Positions 24,990-35,004 of a stretch of DNA of 64,000 bases are shown piece after piece. A program made the translations under genes and the position numbers. How positions within the stretch are numbered: the stretch's first letter is position 1; each line of letters begins with the position of its first letter. Origin of the DNA: Hoeflea sp. 108. GTDB lineage: Bacteria > Pseudomonadota > Alphaproteobacteria > Rhizobiales > Rhizobiaceae. The stretch is from NCBI RefSeq assembly GCF_000372965.1, contig NZ_KB890024.1, positions 1,614,839 through 1,678,838 of the forward strand. Reading direction: 5' to 3'. The notes under the pieces were generated by a model. The model was not told the origin of the DNA, did not search any database, and saw nothing but the letters and a program-made list of their open reading frames with translations.

Positions 24990-25875
24990 GAATCCGCATC
25001 CTTTCAGCGAAGACGCCAGCCATAGTGCGCCGAACAAACAGGCGCAATCGCCGCGGCCGCGGCTTCGGCTGGGCCAGATCTGGCCGGGCGGCGTGTTCGG
25101 GCGGTTGGCCGGCACCATAGCCTTTTCCTGGCGCCGCATGTGGCGATCGCCGGTGGGAGCGCCCGAGCCGGTGTGGACCCGCCAGCTGACGTTGCTGGTG
25201 CTCTGTGGTGCGGCTGCGGTCCTGCTGCTGTTTCCGTTCGATGCGCGCGTGATGGACTTCATGCTGTCGCATCGCAACCGGCTGATGAGCTGGCTGGCCG
25301 AGGCGAGCCAGACCGGCAAGTCGGAGTGGTATCTGGTGCCCGCCTTTGTGGTGTACCTGGCATCGGCGACAGCGGACTGGAAGGGCAATGGCTACCGCGT
25401 CAGGTCGCGACTGGTGGTCATCTTCGGCCAGGCGGCATTCATGTTCGGCGCTGTGGCCATCACCGGCATTGCCGTCAACGTTGTGAAGATCATGGTCGGC
25501 CGGGCCCGGCCGTGGATGTTCGGCGAATTCGGCGCCTACCATTTCGACCCGTTCGTGGTGAACAAGTATTTCACCAGCTTTCCTTCCGGTCATTCGACCA
25601 CGCTCGGCGCGGTTGCCGCCGTGCTGATGATCTGGTTTCCGCGCTACTGGCTGCCGATCGGCATCGCCGGGCTGGTGTTTTCCAGTTTCCGCGTGCCAGC
25701 CGTGGCGCATTATCCGTCGGATGTGGCCGCAGGCTTCCTGTTCGGCTTCGTGCTGACCGTGGTGATGGCGCGATTCTTTGCCCGGCGGCGCGTCGGTTTC
25801 CACTTGCGTCCGGGGCAAACCTTGCCGGTCGCAACCGGTCTTCGGCAAAGAAAACGGCCGCTCGCCCAAGTTTGA
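24988..25875 (+). CDS. PAP2-family phosphatase, membrane-bound
   Basis: The product of about 295 residues has the three PAP2 motifs: KIMVGRARPW (K-x6-RP), PSGHST (PSGH) and FRVPAVAHYPSDVAAG (SR-x5-H-x3-D type). It has about six hydrophobic segments and is a probable inner-membrane lipid or phosphatidate phosphatase. The start at MNPHPFSEDASH overlaps metC's start; a later ATG at 25138 (MWRSPVGAPEP), just before the first hydrophobic segment, is a good alternative. The Pro/Arg-rich N-terminus before this has no visible role. Confidence 0.85.
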   Translation: MNPHPFSEDASHSAPNKQAQSPRPRLRLGQIWPGGVFGRLAGTIAFSWRRMWRSPVGAPEPVWTRQLTLLVLCGAAAVLLLFPFDARVMDFMLSHRNRLMSWLAEASQTGKSEWYLVPAFVVYLASATADWKGNGYRVRSRLVVIFGQAAFMFGAVAITGIAVNVVKIMVGRARPWMFGEFGAYHFDPFVVNKYFTSFPSGHSTTLGAVAAVLMIWFPRYWLPIGIAGLVFSSFRVPAVAHYPSDVAAGFLFGFVLTVVMARFFARRRVGFHLRPGQTLPVATGLRQRKRPLAQV

Positions 25876-26129
25876 AGCATATTGCTGCTTGCGTCGTAAC
25901 CTGACGCCACGGAAGCGATTTCCGATGCTCTTGTATGTTGGTCGTATGGCCGGCTTTATTGCTTGACCTGATAAGAATTATCGCCTTCGATGCACTGGTG
26001 AACCGGACTGCAGCAAAAGCGCGCCGCCAGGACGCGCAATCCGGAAATGGGCCGGACAGGGGATGCTGAGTTCACAAATTCAAAAAGACAGGCACCAAGC
26101 CTGGAAAAACAGAAAAGGGTTCGTGGGTC

Positions 26130-27158
26130 ATGAAATACATCATTTCGGGGATTCTCGGGGCGGCTGCACTCGGCGCCATGGCAACCTCGGCTTCGGCTGA
26201 CACGCTTTCGGACATCAAGGCCAAGGGTTTCGTCCAGTGCGGCGTGAGCACCGGTCTGGCCGGCTTCTCGGCGCCGAACGACAAGGGCGACTGGACGGGC
26301 CTGGACGCAGACTTCTGCCGCGCAGTGGCTGCGGCGGTCTTCGGCGACGGCACCAAGGTGAAGTTCACCCCGCTCTCGGCCAAGGAGCGTTTCACCGCTC
26401 TGCAATCGGGCGAAATCGACCTTCTCTCGCGCAACACCACCTGGACGATCAACCGTGACACCGCACTCGGCCTGAACTTCGCCGGCGTCACCTATTTCGA
26501 CGGCCAGGGCTTCATGATCAATGCCAAGAAGCTGCCGGGCGTGAATTCTGCGCTCCAGCTGTCGGGCGCAGCCGTCTGCGTGCAGACGGGCACGACGACC
26601 GAACTCAATCTCGCCGACTACTTCAAGGCGAACAAGATGGAGTACAACCCGGTCGTCTTCGAGAAGCTTGAAGAGGTCAATGCCGCCTATGACGCCGGCC
26701 GTTGTGACGTCTATACGACCGACCAGTCGGGCCTCTACGGCATTCGCCTGACGCTTGGCTCGCCGGACGACCACGTCGTCCTGCCCGAGATCATTTCCAA
26801 GGAGCCGCTCGGACCGGCTACTCGCCAGGGCGACGACAAGTGGTACCACATCGTCAAGTGGACCTATTTCGCACTGCTGACGGCGGAAGAGCTGGGCATC
26901 ACCCAGGCCAATGTCGAGGAGATGAAGAACTCGGGCAATCCTGAGATCAAGCGCGTGCTCGGCACCGAGGCAGACACCAAGATCGGCACCGATCTCGGCC
27001 TCGGCAACGACTGGGTCGTCAACATCGTCAAGGCCGTGGGCAACTACGGCGAACTGTTCGAGCGCAATGTCGGCCAGGGCAGCCCGCTGAAGATTGCCCG
27101 CGGCATCAATGCGCTCTGGACCAAGGGCGGTCTGCAGTACGCACCGCCGATCCGCTGA
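26130..27158 (+). CDS. aapJ: General L-amino-acid ABC transporter, substrate-binding protein
   Basis: The 342-residue periplasmic binding protein has a signal peptide (MKYIISGILGAAALGAMATSASA) and the SBP family 3 fold (DTLSDIKAKGFVQCGVSTGLAGFSAPNDKGDWTGLDADFCRAVAAAVFG). It is the first gene of the aapJQMP operon, whose system takes up a wide range of L-amino acids in Rhizobium. A strong hairpin follows before aapQ, a common way to make more binding protein than permease. The 254-base region upstream holds the promoter; nothing definite could be read as a sigma-54 site. Confidence 0.95.
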   Translation: MKYIISGILGAAALGAMATSASADTLSDIKAKGFVQCGVSTGLAGFSAPNDKGDWTGLDADFCRAVAAAVFGDGTKVKFTPLSAKERFTALQSGEIDLLSRNTTWTINRDTALGLNFAGVTYFDGQGFMINAKKLPGVNSALQLSGAAVCVQTGTTTELNLADYFKANKMEYNPVVFEKLEEVNAAYDAGRCDVYTTDQSGLYGIRLTLGSPDDHVVLPEIISKEPLGPATRQGDDKWYHIVKWTYFALLTAEELGITQANVEEMKNSGNPEIKRVLGTEADTKIGTDLGLGNDWVVNIVKAVGNYGELFERNVGQGSPLKIARGINALWTKGGLQYAPPIR

Positions 27159-27171
27159 TCCGAAGTCTGAT

Positions 27172-27205
27172 CCGGAAGGCAGGTCTCCTGCCTTCCGGTT
27201 TCTCT
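27172..27205 (+). terminator. Intercistronic hairpin between aapJ and aapQ
   Basis: An 11-base-pair stem CCGGAAGGCAG / CTGCCTTCCGG with a five-base loop is followed by TTTCTCT, 13 bases after the aapJ stop. It could stop part of the transcription or protect the aapJ mRNA 3' end. Confidence 0.75.
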
Positions 27206-27221
27206 ATCAGAGGGACTTCTG

Positions 27222-28412
27222 ATGGCTACGCAGGACATTCCCCATGGCGTAGGGGGCGGCCGCGCGTCGCTACTCTATGACCCGAAGGTGCGCGGCATCT
27301 TCGTTCAGGTCTTGGTTATCGCGGCGCTCGCCGCGCTTATCTGGTGGATCGTTGGCAATACGGTTGAAAACCTCAAGCGTGCAAACATCGCTTCGGGCTT
27401 CGCTTTCCTCAACGGACGTGCTGGCTTCGACCTCAGCGATACGCTGATCGCCTACGATTCCGACTCGACCTACAAACGTGCGTTGATCGTCGGCCTGATC
27501 AACACGGTCGTCGTTGCAGGAGCAGGCATCGTCACGGCCTCGATCCTCGGCTTCGTCATCGGCGTCGGGCGGCTTTCGAACAACTGGCTGATCCGCAAGA
27601 TCTGCACCGTCTATGTCGAGCTGTTCCGCAACATTCCGCCGCTCCTGGTGATCTTCTTCTGGTATTTCGGTGTGCTTTCGGTGCTGCCGCTGCCAAAGGA
27701 GAGCATCGAGCTGCCCTTCGGCTCCTATCTCAACAGCCGCGGATTCTACTTCCCCAAGCTGATGTGGGGGGAGGGCTCATGGCTTATCGGCGTGGCATTC
27801 CTCTTGGGGGTTGCGATGTCGATCTTCGTGGCGCGTGCGGCGAAGCAAAGGCAGATGGCGACCGGCCAGACTTTCCCGGTGCTGTGGACGTCGATCGCCT
27901 TGATTGTCGGCCTGCCGCTCCTGGCGCTTGTCGCGACCGGCTTTCCGGCGAGCTTCAACTTCCCGCAGAAGTCTACTTTCAATCTGACCGGCGGCATGCA
28001 GATCAAGCCGGAGTTCCTGTCGCTCTACCTCGCCTTGTCGTTCTACACGGCCGCCTTCATCGCCGAGATCGTGCGCGCCGGCATTCGCGGCGTGAACCGA
28101 GGCCAGAGCGAGGCATCGGCGGCACTCGGCCTGCGTTCGGGTCCGACGCTCAGGCTGGTGGTCATCCCGCAGGCGCTGCGCATCGTTATTCCGCCACTGA
28201 CCAGCCAGTTCCTCAACCTGACCAAGAACTCGTCGTTGGCGATTGCCATCGGTTATCCCGATCTGGTCGCCGTGGGCGGCACGGTGCTCAACCAGACCGG
28301 TCAGGCGATCGAGATCGTGGTCATCTGGATGGTCGTCTATCTCGGCCTCAGCCTGATCACGTCTGCCTTCATGAACTGGTTCAATGCCAAGATGGCATTG
28401 GTGGAAAGGTAA
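27222..28412 (+). CDS. aapQ: General L-amino-acid ABC transporter permease
   Basis: The 396-residue inner-membrane protein has the HisM/GlnP-type permease domain at its C-terminus, with the EAA loop [68 protein letters not shown]. It is longer than most amino-acid permeases because of an N-terminal extension and an inserted segment, as known in Aap systems. It pairs with AapM to form the membrane channel. Confidence 0.95.
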   Translation: MATQDIPHGVGGGRASLLYDPKVRGIFVQVLVIAALAALIWWIVGNTVENLKRANIASGFAFLNGRAGFDLSDTLIAYDSDSTYKRALIVGLINTVVVAGAGIVTASILGFVIGVGRLSNNWLIRKICTVYVELFRNIPPLLVIFFWYFGVLSVLPLPKESIELPFGSYLNSRGFYFPKLMWGEGSWLIGVAFLLGVAMSIFVARAAKQRQMATGQTFPVLWTSIALIVGLPLLALVATGFPASFNFPQKSTFNLTGGMQIKPEFLSLYLALSFYTAAFIAEIVRAGIRGVNRGQSEASAALGLRSGPTLRLVVIPQALRIVIPPLTSQFLNLTKNSSLAIAIGYPDLVAVGGTVLNQTGQAIEIVVIWMVVYLGLSLITSAFMNWFNAKMALVER

Positions 28413-28422
28413 GGAGGCGGAC

Positions 28423-29580
28423 ATGTCGCAAAACGACCTTAGCTACGTCCGCACCGAAATGGCGCTGCCGCAACCGGCGCCGCCACGGGAGCGCGGACCG
28501 ATCGCCTGGATGCGCAAGAACCTGTTTGCCAATCCTTACGATTCGGTCCTCACCATCATCGGCCTGCTGATTGTCGCGTTTATCGTGCCGCCGCTGGTGG
28601 ACTGGGCGCTCATCCAGGCTCAGTGGACCGGTACCGACCGCACCTTCTGCGCCACGGTGGCACAGGGCGGTATTCAGCCTGAGGGCTGGTCCGGAGCCTG
28701 CTGGGCTTTCGTCAACGCCAAGTTCGGTCAGTTCATGTTTGGTCGCTATCCGCTCGACGAGCGCTGGCGCGTCATCCTGGTGGCGATCCTGTTCGTGGCG
28801 CTGCTTGTGCCGATGATGATCCCGCGTGTGCCGCGCAAGGGCTTGAACGCATTCCTGCTGTTCCTTGCGTTGCCAGTGGTCTCGTACTTCCTGCTGGTCG
28901 GCGGACGCTTCGGCCTGAACCATGTCGAAACCCCGCTATGGGGCGGCCTGATGGTGACGCTGACGCTGTCCTTCGTCGGCATCGTGGTGTCGCTGCCGCT
29001 GGGCATTCTGCTGGCGCTCGGACGGCGCTCCAAGATGCCGGTGGTCAAGATGCTCAGCGTCATCTTCATCGAAACCGTGCGTGGCGTGCCGCTGATCACT
29101 GTGCTGTTCATGGCCAGCGTCATGCTGCCGCTGTTCCTGCCTGCCGGCGTCAGCTTCGACAAATTCCTGCGGGCGCTGATCGGCGTGTCGCTGTTCGCCT
29201 CGGCCTACATGGCGGAGGTGGTGCGCGGTGGCTTGCAGGCCATCCCGAAGGGACAATATGAGGGGGCCGATTCGCTCGGTCTCAGTTATTGGCAGAAAAC
29301 CGGGCTGATCATCCTGCCGCAGGCGTTGAAGCTGGTGATCCCCGGGATCGTCAACACCTTCATCGGCATGTTCAAGGACACCAGCCTCGTCTACATCATC
29401 TCGATGTTCGACCTGCTCGGCGTTGTCAGGCAGAACTTCTCGGATGCAGCCTGGGCCTCTCCGCAGACCCCGGCCTCGGGCCTCGTCTTTGCGGCCCTCG
29501 TATTCTGGATGTTCTGTTTCGGCATGTCGCGCTATTCTATCTACATGGAACACCGGCTAGATACCGGTCACAAGCGCTAG
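28423..29580 (+). CDS. aapM: General L-amino-acid ABC transporter permease
   Basis: The 385-residue second permease has the same C-terminal domain, with the loop [64 protein letters not shown] cysteine-containing insertion precedes the first core helices, as seen in other AapM proteins. AAGGAGG lies shortly upstream of the ATG; the start was chosen on that basis. It is 10 bases from aapQ. Confidence 0.95.
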   Translation: MSQNDLSYVRTEMALPQPAPPRERGPIAWMRKNLFANPYDSVLTIIGLLIVAFIVPPLVDWALIQAQWTGTDRTFCATVAQGGIQPEGWSGACWAFVNAKFGQFMFGRYPLDERWRVILVAILFVALLVPMMIPRVPRKGLNAFLLFLALPVVSYFLLVGGRFGLNHVETPLWGGLMVTLTLSFVGIVVSLPLGILLALGRRSKMPVVKMLSVIFIETVRGVPLITVLFMASVMLPLFLPAGVSFDKFLRALIGVSLFASAYMAEVVRGGLQAIPKGQYEGADSLGLSYWQKTGLIILPQALKLVIPGIVNTFIGMFKDTSLVYIISMFDLLGVVRQNFSDAAWASPQTPASGLVFAALVFWMFCFGMSRYSIYMEHRLDTGHKR

Positions 29581-29603
29581 GATAAGAAAAGGGGGAGAGG
29601 CCT

Positions 29604-30407
29604 ATGGCCACCGAAAACGCAGTCAGCGCAGACGAACTGAAGGTCGATCGCGCCAAGATGCATATCTCGACGACGGATGTCGCCATCGACATCGTCGGCA
29701 TGCACAAGTGGTATGGCGAGTTCAACGTTCTGAAGGACATCAACCTCAAGGTCATGCGCGGCGAGCGCATCGTCGTCTGCGGCCCGTCGGGCTCGGGCAA
29801 GTCGACCATGATCCGCTGCATCAACCGTCTGGAAGAGCACCAGAAGGGCAAGATCATCGTCGACGGCAAGGAACTGACCAACGATCTCAAGAAGATCGAC
29901 GAGGTCCGCCGTGAAGTCGGCATGGTGTTCCAGCACTTCAACCTGTTCCCGCATCTGACGATCCTGGAGAACTGCACGCTGGCGCCGATCTGGGTGCGCA
30001 AGACGCCGAAGAAGCAGGCCGAGGAGCAGGCGATGCACTTCCTGCGCCGGGTCAAGATCCCCGAGCAGGCCAACAAATATCCCGGCCAGCTGTCGGGCGG
30101 CCAGCAGCAGCGCGTGGCGATCGCACGCTCGCTGTGCATGAACCCGCGCATCATGCTGTTCGACGAGCCGACCTCGGCGCTCGACCCGGAGATGATCAAG
30201 GAAGTGCTGGAGACCATGGTGGGCCTCGCCGAAGAGGGCATGACCATGCTGTGCGTCACCCACGAGATGGGCTTTGCCCGCAAGGTCGCCAACCGGGTGA
30301 TCTTCATGGATCAGGGCCAGATCGTCGAGGAGAACACCCCGGCCGAGTTCTTCGACCATCCGCGCCACGAGCGCACAAAACTCTTCCTCAGCCAGATCCT
30401 GCATTAG
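29604..30407 (+). CDS. aapP: General L-amino-acid ABC transporter ATP-binding protein
   Basis: The 267-residue ATPase has Walker [11 protein letters not shown]-loop [11 protein letters not shown], signature [19 protein letters not shown], Walker [15 protein letters not shown] and the switch histidine in [13 protein letters not shown]. The first 25 residues are a short extension typical of AapP. It powers transport through AapQ/AapM and ends the operon before a strong terminator. Confidence 0.97.
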   Translation: MATENAVSADELKVDRAKMHISTTDVAIDIVGMHKWYGEFNVLKDINLKVMRGERIVVCGPSGSGKSTMIRCINRLEEHQKGKIIVDGKELTNDLKKIDEVRREVGMVFQHFNLFPHLTILENCTLAPIWVRKTPKKQAEEQAMHFLRRVKIPEQANKYPGQLSGGQQQRVAIARSLCMNPRIMLFDEPTSALDPEMIKEVLETMVGLAEEGMTMLCVTHEMGFARKVANRVIFMDQGQIVEENTPAEFFDHPRHERTKLFLSQILH

Positions 30408-30424
30408 CTCTGGCAGCAAGCATC

Positions 30425-30458
30425 AAAAAGCCCGGCCCCACGACGGCCGGGCTTTTTT
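30425..30458 (+). terminator. Terminator of the aapJQMP operon
   Basis: A ten-base-pair stem AAGCCCGGCC / GGCCGGGCTT is flanked by AAAAA on the left and a T-run of six on the right, 18 bases after the aapP stop. It may work in both directions. Confidence 0.9.
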
Positions 30459-30492
30459 GTTCAGCTCAGGACATGGGAAGCGAGACGAGTTG

Positions 30493-31206
30493 GTGAGAAA
30501 GGCCCTTCGCATTCTGGCACGTATTGTGCTGTTGGTGCTGGCCGCGCTGGTTGTGGGCACCTTCATGCCCAGGCCCTTGCTGGGGCCGCTGCAGGGCGGG
30601 GCGCCTATCGAGGCTAGCCCACGCCACATCCTGGTGCTCACCAATCCGATCCACACCGACATCGCCGTGCCGATCGACGCCGCGGTGCTGCAACGGTTCG
30701 GCTTCCTGCGTGACAATGGCATCCAGACCGACCTGCCTGAGGCGCGCTATCTTGTCTTCGGCTGGGGCAGCAAGGCCTTTTACATCGGTACCCCGACCTG
30801 GTCGGAACTGAAGCTGGGGCCTGTTCTGGCGGCATTCACGCTCGACGACTCGGTCATGCATGTCGATCTTGCCGGCAACATCGCGCTGCCGCAGCCGACC
30901 GTCAGCCGATTTGACGTCAGTGACGCGGGATTTGAGGCGCTGCTCGCTTTCATAGAGGCGAGTTTTACCCGAGGGCCGAACGGACCGCAGTCGATCCCTG
31001 GTGTCGCCTATGGTGCGTTCGACGGGTTCTTCGAGGCGAATGGCAAGTTCAACGCATTCGCCGGCTGCAACACCTGGACCGCTGCTGCCTTGCGCAAGGC
31101 GGGGTTGACCACCGGCTGGTGGAACCCGCTGCCGGTGACCCTGAATTGGTCGCTCGGCCTCTACAACGCCCCGTCTTCGGCCCAGCCCGGCGGCGTCCAG
31201 CCATAG
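30493..31206 (+). CDS. TIGR02117/DUF2459 family protein
   Basis: The 237-residue product has an N-terminal hydrophobic segment (ILARIVLLVLAALVVGTFMP), likely a membrane anchor or uncleaved signal. Family features are ILVLTNPIHTDIAVP, FGWGSKAFYIGTPTW, DDSVMHVDL and FAGCNTWTAAALRKAGL, with a Cys-Asn and two histidines as possible catalytic residues. The function is unknown. It begins with GTG; no ATG is available before the anchor. Its end overlaps the end of the convergent monooxygenase gene by 46 bases. Confidence 0.82.
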   Translation: MRKALRILARIVLLVLAALVVGTFMPRPLLGPLQGGAPIEASPRHILVLTNPIHTDIAVPIDAAVLQRFGFLRDNGIQTDLPEARYLVFGWGSKAFYIGTPTWSELKLGPVLAAFTLDDSVMHVDLAGNIALPQPTVSRFDVSDAGFEALLAFIEASFTRGPNGPQSIPGVAYGAFDGFFEANGKFNAFAGCNTWTAAALRKAGLTTGWWNPLPVTLNWSLGLYNAPSSAQPGGVQP

Positions 31207-32384
31207 AGCCAGTCCATGTCGGCTGCGAGGCTATCAGGCGACTTCAGCTTCAGAAACAGGTTGCGCGCCAAGGCGACGGGGCCAGACGCATTCCAGGCGA
31301 AGTGGTTGAGCGCGCCGCGCCGTGCGACCTGGGCGACACGCGGCTTGCGGGCGGCCTCCCACTGGGACAGCGCCTGTGCTGTGCTCGTTGCCGAGGCGAC
31401 CGCATCGGCGAGCATGTAGGCGTCCTCGATTGCCATCGCCGCACCCTGCGCCGCAAACGGCGTCATCGCGTGTGCCGCGTCGCCGATCAGCGCGATGCCG
31501 CCCGGTGACGTCCAGGGACGGCTGGCATCGACCGTATGCAGCGGCCAGATGGTCCAGGGTGCAGCCTTGTCGGCGAGTTCCGCCAGCTGGGGAGCAGCGT
31601 CGCGCATCGCCTGGCGCAACGCATCGGGCGATGTCTCGCCGGCCCAGTGTTCCGTGATCGCCCGTCCCGGGGTGAAGGCCGCGAGATTGATCGCGCTGGC
31701 GGCGCGGATCGGGTAGGCGACCAGGTGGAAGCCGCCATGCAGATAGGTCGTCACCATCTCGGGTGAGCTAAACGCAGCAAAGTGGCAGCCGGCATCACTG
31801 TCAGCCAGAAGCGTGGTGCGCCAGGCCAGCGAGCCACTGAAACGGCTCTTCTCGTTGGGGCCGACGAGGCGCCGGCTGTGCGACCACACGCCATCGGCCG
31901 CAACGAACAGCGAAGCGCTCACTTCTGAGCTGATGCCGTTCTGATCGAATGAAACGGTGATGCCGTCACTGCGAAGCTGAACATCGGTGACCGAAGTTCC
32001 GAGCGAAAGCTCGATGCTGTCGATCTCGTTGGCGCGTGCGAGCAGGGCGCTTTGCAGGTCGGCGCGGTGGGCGACGAGATAGGGCGCTTTCCAGCGGCGC
32101 TCGGCGGAAGCGCCGAGAGGCACACTCGCGCGCTCCTTCAGCGTCGTCGCGTCGCGCAGTACCACCGCTTCCGGCCGCACGGTCAAAGGAGCGACAATGT
32201 CGAGAACGCCGAGGCGGGAGAGGATGCGGGTCGCGTTGGGCGAGATCTGCAAGCCTGCGCCGACTTCTTCGAGCGCGGCCGCGCGCTCAAGGATGCGGAC
32301 TGCAAAGCCGCGTCGGGCGAAGGCAATTGCCGCCGTCAGGCCGGCGATGCCGGCCCCGGAAATGACGATGTGTCGGGGATGCAC
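31161..32384 (-). CDS. FAD-dependent aromatic-ring monooxygenase-like protein
   Basis: The 407-residue flavoprotein resembles salicylate/3-hydroxybenzoate hydroxylases. It has the N-terminal dinucleotide fold GAGIAGLTAAIAFARRG, the loop around QISPNATRILSRLGV, and the second FAD motif GDAAHAMTPFAAQGAAMAIEDAYMLADA. The substrate is unknown. The start GTG at 32384 gives HPRHIVISGAGIAG; upstream frame extension is out of character and covers the neighbouring gene. It is 11 bases from the zinc-finger protein gene and is convergent with the DUF2459 gene. Confidence 0.88.
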   Translation of the reverse strand: MHPRHIVISGAGIAGLTAAIAFARRGFAVRILERAAALEEVGAGLQISPNATRILSRLGVLDIVAPLTVRPEAVVLRDATTLKERASVPLGASAERRWKAPYLVAHRADLQSALLARANEIDSIELSLGTSVTDVQLRSDGITVSFDQNGISSEVSASLFVAADGVWSHSRRLVGPNEKSRFSGSLAWRTTLLADSDAGCHFAAFSSPEMVTTYLHGGFHLVAYPIRAASAINLAAFTPGRAITEHWAGETSPDALRQAMRDAAPQLAELADKAAPWTIWPLHTVDASRPWTSPGGIALIGDAAHAMTPFAAQGAAMAIEDAYMLADAVASATSTAQALSQWEAARKPRVAQVARRGALNHFAWNASGPVALARNLFLKLKSPDSLAADMDWLYGWTPPGWAEDGAL

Positions 32385-32395
32385 GACCGCCGTGG

Positions 32396-32644
32396 TCAGG
32401 CCGCGCGGTCGACGACGTAGAGGCAGCCGGCCGGCTGGGTCTCTGTGGCCTTCAGCTGTGCCGAATAGCGGTACAGCGTCGAGCAGTAGGGGCAGACCTT
32501 TTCCGAGTCGGCGCCCATGTCTAGGAAGACGTGCGGATGGTCGAACGGCGGGTTGGCGCCCACGCACATGAATTCCTTCACGCCGATCTCGATCACGGCG
32601 TGTCCAGCATCGTTCTGGAAGTGGGGGATGGAGCCGCCAGCCAT
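32396..32644 (-). CDS. Zinc-finger domain protein (NDUFS6-like)
   Basis: The 82-residue product is a CHCC-type zinc-finger protein. Its likely ligands are Cys27, His36 (or His38), Cys51 and Cys54 (EFMCVGANPPFDHPHVFLDMG, VCPYCSTLYRY). The same fold is the supernumerary complex I subunit NDUFS6 of mitochondria and alphaproteobacteria, where it helps finish the iron-sulfur cluster arm. Its small size and gene context (not in a nuo operon) fit this family. It is the first gene of a pair with the monooxygenase. Confidence 0.85.
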   Translation of the reverse strand: MAGGSIPHFQNDAGHAVIEIGVKEFMCVGANPPFDHPHVFLDMGADSEKVCPYCSTLYRYSAQLKATETQPAGCLYVVDRAA

Positions 32645-32796
32645 GGAGTTTTCCCTTCTAAGGAACGCTATTGAGGAGGCTTTGTATCATAAGCGCCGCG
32701 TTTGCAAGATGCTGAAATGAAACTGTCGCAATTGCCTGTCAGAGGATAATCTGAGCCGGATAAGCGGCGGCACGCGGCATAGGGGAAGGGTTGCAG

Positions 32797-35004
32797 ATGA
32801 ATCAGTTGAAGCCGGTCCATACCGATTTCGTCAATGACAAGTCGCGGACTGAAGGCGCCGACGGCAACCCGGACCGTTTCGTCAATCGCGAGTTTTCCTG
32901 GCTGCAATTCAACAGGCGCGTGCTGGAGCAGTCGCAGAACCCCAATCATCCGCTGCTCGAGCGCGTCCGCTTCCTGTCGATCTCGGCTGCCAATCTCGAC
33001 GAGTTCTTCATGGTGCGCGTCGCCGGCCTGGCCGGACAGGTGCGCGAGGGGATCACCATCCGCAGCCCCGACGGCCGCACCCCGGAGCAGCAGCTCGAAC
33101 AGCTGCTGCTCGAGGTCGAGCGCCTGCAGGAAGACCAGCAGAAGAGCCTGTCCAACCTGGCGGAGCTGCTGAAGGCCGAGGGTATCGAGACGATCTCGGC
33201 AGGGGCGCTCACGAAGGAAGAACGGAAGTGGCTCGAAGACCACTTCATGGAGCAGATCTTTCCGGTGCTGACGCCGCTTTCGATCGACCCGGCGCACCCG
33301 TTTCCGTTTATTCCCAATCTCGGCTTCTCCATCGCCCTGCAGTTGCGCCACCGCAAGGGCGGCGAGGAAATGACGGCCTTGCTGCGCCTGCCGGTTGCGT
33401 TGCGCCGCTACATCCGTCTGCCCGACCGCAAGCACGCCGTGCGCTTCATCCCGATCGAGGAAACGGTGAACCTGTTCATCGGCAAGCTGTTCCCCGGCTA
33501 CGAGGTGAAGGGCTCGGGTACGTTCCAGATCATCCGCGACAGCGACATCGAGGTCGAGGAAGAATCCGAAGACCTGGTGCGCCTGTTCGAGACCGCGCTG
33601 AAGCGCCGCCGTCGCGGCTCGGTGATCCGCATCGAGTTCGACAGCCAGATGCCTGCCGAGTTGCGAGAGTTCGTCGCCAGCGAACTCGGCGTATCGTCCA
33701 GCCGCGTCAGCGTCCTGAGCGGTCCTTTGGCGATCAGCCAGATCTCCGAGATCGTTGCCGTGCCGCGCGACGATCTCAAGTTCCCGCCCTTCAATCCGCG
33801 TTTCCCCGAGCGTATCCGCGATCATCGCGGCGATTGTTTCGCGGCGATCCGCGAAAAGGACTTCGTCGTCCATCACCCGTACGAATCCTTCGACGTGGTG
33901 GTGCAGTTCATCAGGCAGGCAGCGCTCGATCCCGAGGTCGTGGCAATCAAGCAGACGCTGTACCGTACCTCGAACGACAGTCCCATCGTGCGTGCGCTGA
34001 TAGATGCGGCCGAAGCCGGCAAGTCGGTGACCGCACTTGTCGAGCTCAAGGCGCGCTTCGACGAAGAGGCCAACATCCGCTGGGCCCGCGATCTCGAGCG
34101 TGCCGGCGTGCAGGTTGTGTTCGGTTTCCTGGAGCTCAAGACGCACGCCAAGATGTCGCTGGTGGTGCGACGCGAGGACGGCCGCCTGCGCAACTACGTC
34201 CATCTTGGCACCGGCAACTATCACCCGATTACCGCGCGCATCTACACCGACCTGTCCTTCTTCACCACCGACTCGGCCATTGCCCGCGACGTGGCCCAGA
34301 TATTCAACTTCATCACCGGCTACGCCGAGCCGGCAGAGGAAATGTGCATCGCGCTGTCGCCCTACACGCTGCGGAGCAGGATTCTCAAGCACATCGCCGA
34401 CGAGATCGAGCACGCCCAGGCCGGCAAGCCGGCGCAGATCTGGATGAAGATGAACTCACTGGTCGATCCGATCACCATCGATGCGCTCTACGAGGCGAGC
34501 CGCGCCGGCGTCGAGATCGATCTGGTGGTACGCGGAATCTGCTGTCTCAGACCGCAGGTTCCCGGCCTGTCGGAGAACATCCGCGTCAAGTCGATCGTTG
34601 GCCGCTTCCTTGAGCACAGCCGCATCTATTGCTTCGGCAATGGCCACGGCCTGCCTTCGGACGAGGCCATCGTCTACATCAGCTCGGCCGATCTGATGCC
34701 GCGCAATCTCGACCGCCGTGTCGAATGCATGGTGCCGATCGCCAAGCATTCGACCGTGCACGAGCAGGTGCTGGGGCAGGTCATGCTGGGAAATATCATG
34801 GACAACCAGCAAAGTTTCGAAGTATTGGCGGATGGAACCTCACGGCGGATAACGCTCGACGAGGGTGAAGAGCCGTTCAATGCGCAGGAATATTTCATGA
34901 CCAATCCGAGCCTTTCCGGACGGGGTGACGCGCTGAAGTCTCATGCGCCCAAGCGCATTGCCCAGTTCAAACGCCGCAAGAAGGCGGAGGCGACGGCCGG
35001 CTGA
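32797..35004 (+). CDS. ppk: Polyphosphate kinase 1
   Basis: The 735-residue enzyme polymerises the ATP gamma-phosphate into inorganic polyphosphate, reversibly, at the inner membrane. All four PPK1 domains are covered: the N-terminal helical domain ([33 protein letters not shown]), head domain, and two phospholipase-D-like catalytic domains. The phosphohistidine is His450 in [12 protein letters not shown] and the second catalytic histidine His469 in [14 protein letters not shown] at 32791 is a possible earlier start. Its stop overlaps the ppx start (TGATG). Confidence 0.97.
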   Translation: MNQLKPVHTDFVNDKSRTEGADGNPDRFVNREFSWLQFNRRVLEQSQNPNHPLLERVRFLSISAANLDEFFMVRVAGLAGQVREGITIRSPDGRTPEQQLEQLLLEVERLQEDQQKSLSNLAELLKAEGIETISAGALTKEERKWLEDHFMEQIFPVLTPLSIDPAHPFPFIPNLGFSIALQLRHRKGGEEMTALLRLPVALRRYIRLPDRKHAVRFIPIEETVNLFIGKLFPGYEVKGSGTFQIIRDSDIEVEEESEDLVRLFETALKRRRRGSVIRIEFDSQMPAELREFVASELGVSSSRVSVLSGPLAISQISEIVAVPRDDLKFPPFNPRFPERIRDHRGDCFAAIREKDFVVHHPYESFDVVVQFIRQAALDPEVVAIKQTLYRTSNDSPIVRALIDAAEAGKSVTALVELKARFDEEANIRWARDLERAGVQVVFGFLELKTHAKMSLVVRREDGRLRNYVHLGTGNYHPITARIYTDLSFFTTDSAIARDVAQIFNFITGYAEPAEEMCIALSPYTLRSRILKHIADEIEHAQAGKPAQIWMKMNSLVDPITIDALYEASRAGVEIDLVVRGICCLRPQVPGLSENIRVKSIVGRFLEHSRIYCFGNGHGLPSDEAIVYISSADLMPRNLDRRVECMVPIAKHSTVHEQVLGQVMLGNIMDNQQSFEVLADGTSRRITLDEGEEPFNAQEYFMTNPSLSGRGDALKSHAPKRIAQFKRRKKAEATAG

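Noticed and set aside
25948..25966. A sigma-54-like promoter before aapJ (TGGC with TTGC)
   Set aside because: The spacing between GG and GC is one base too long for sigma-54 promoters, so nitrogen control was not claimed from it.
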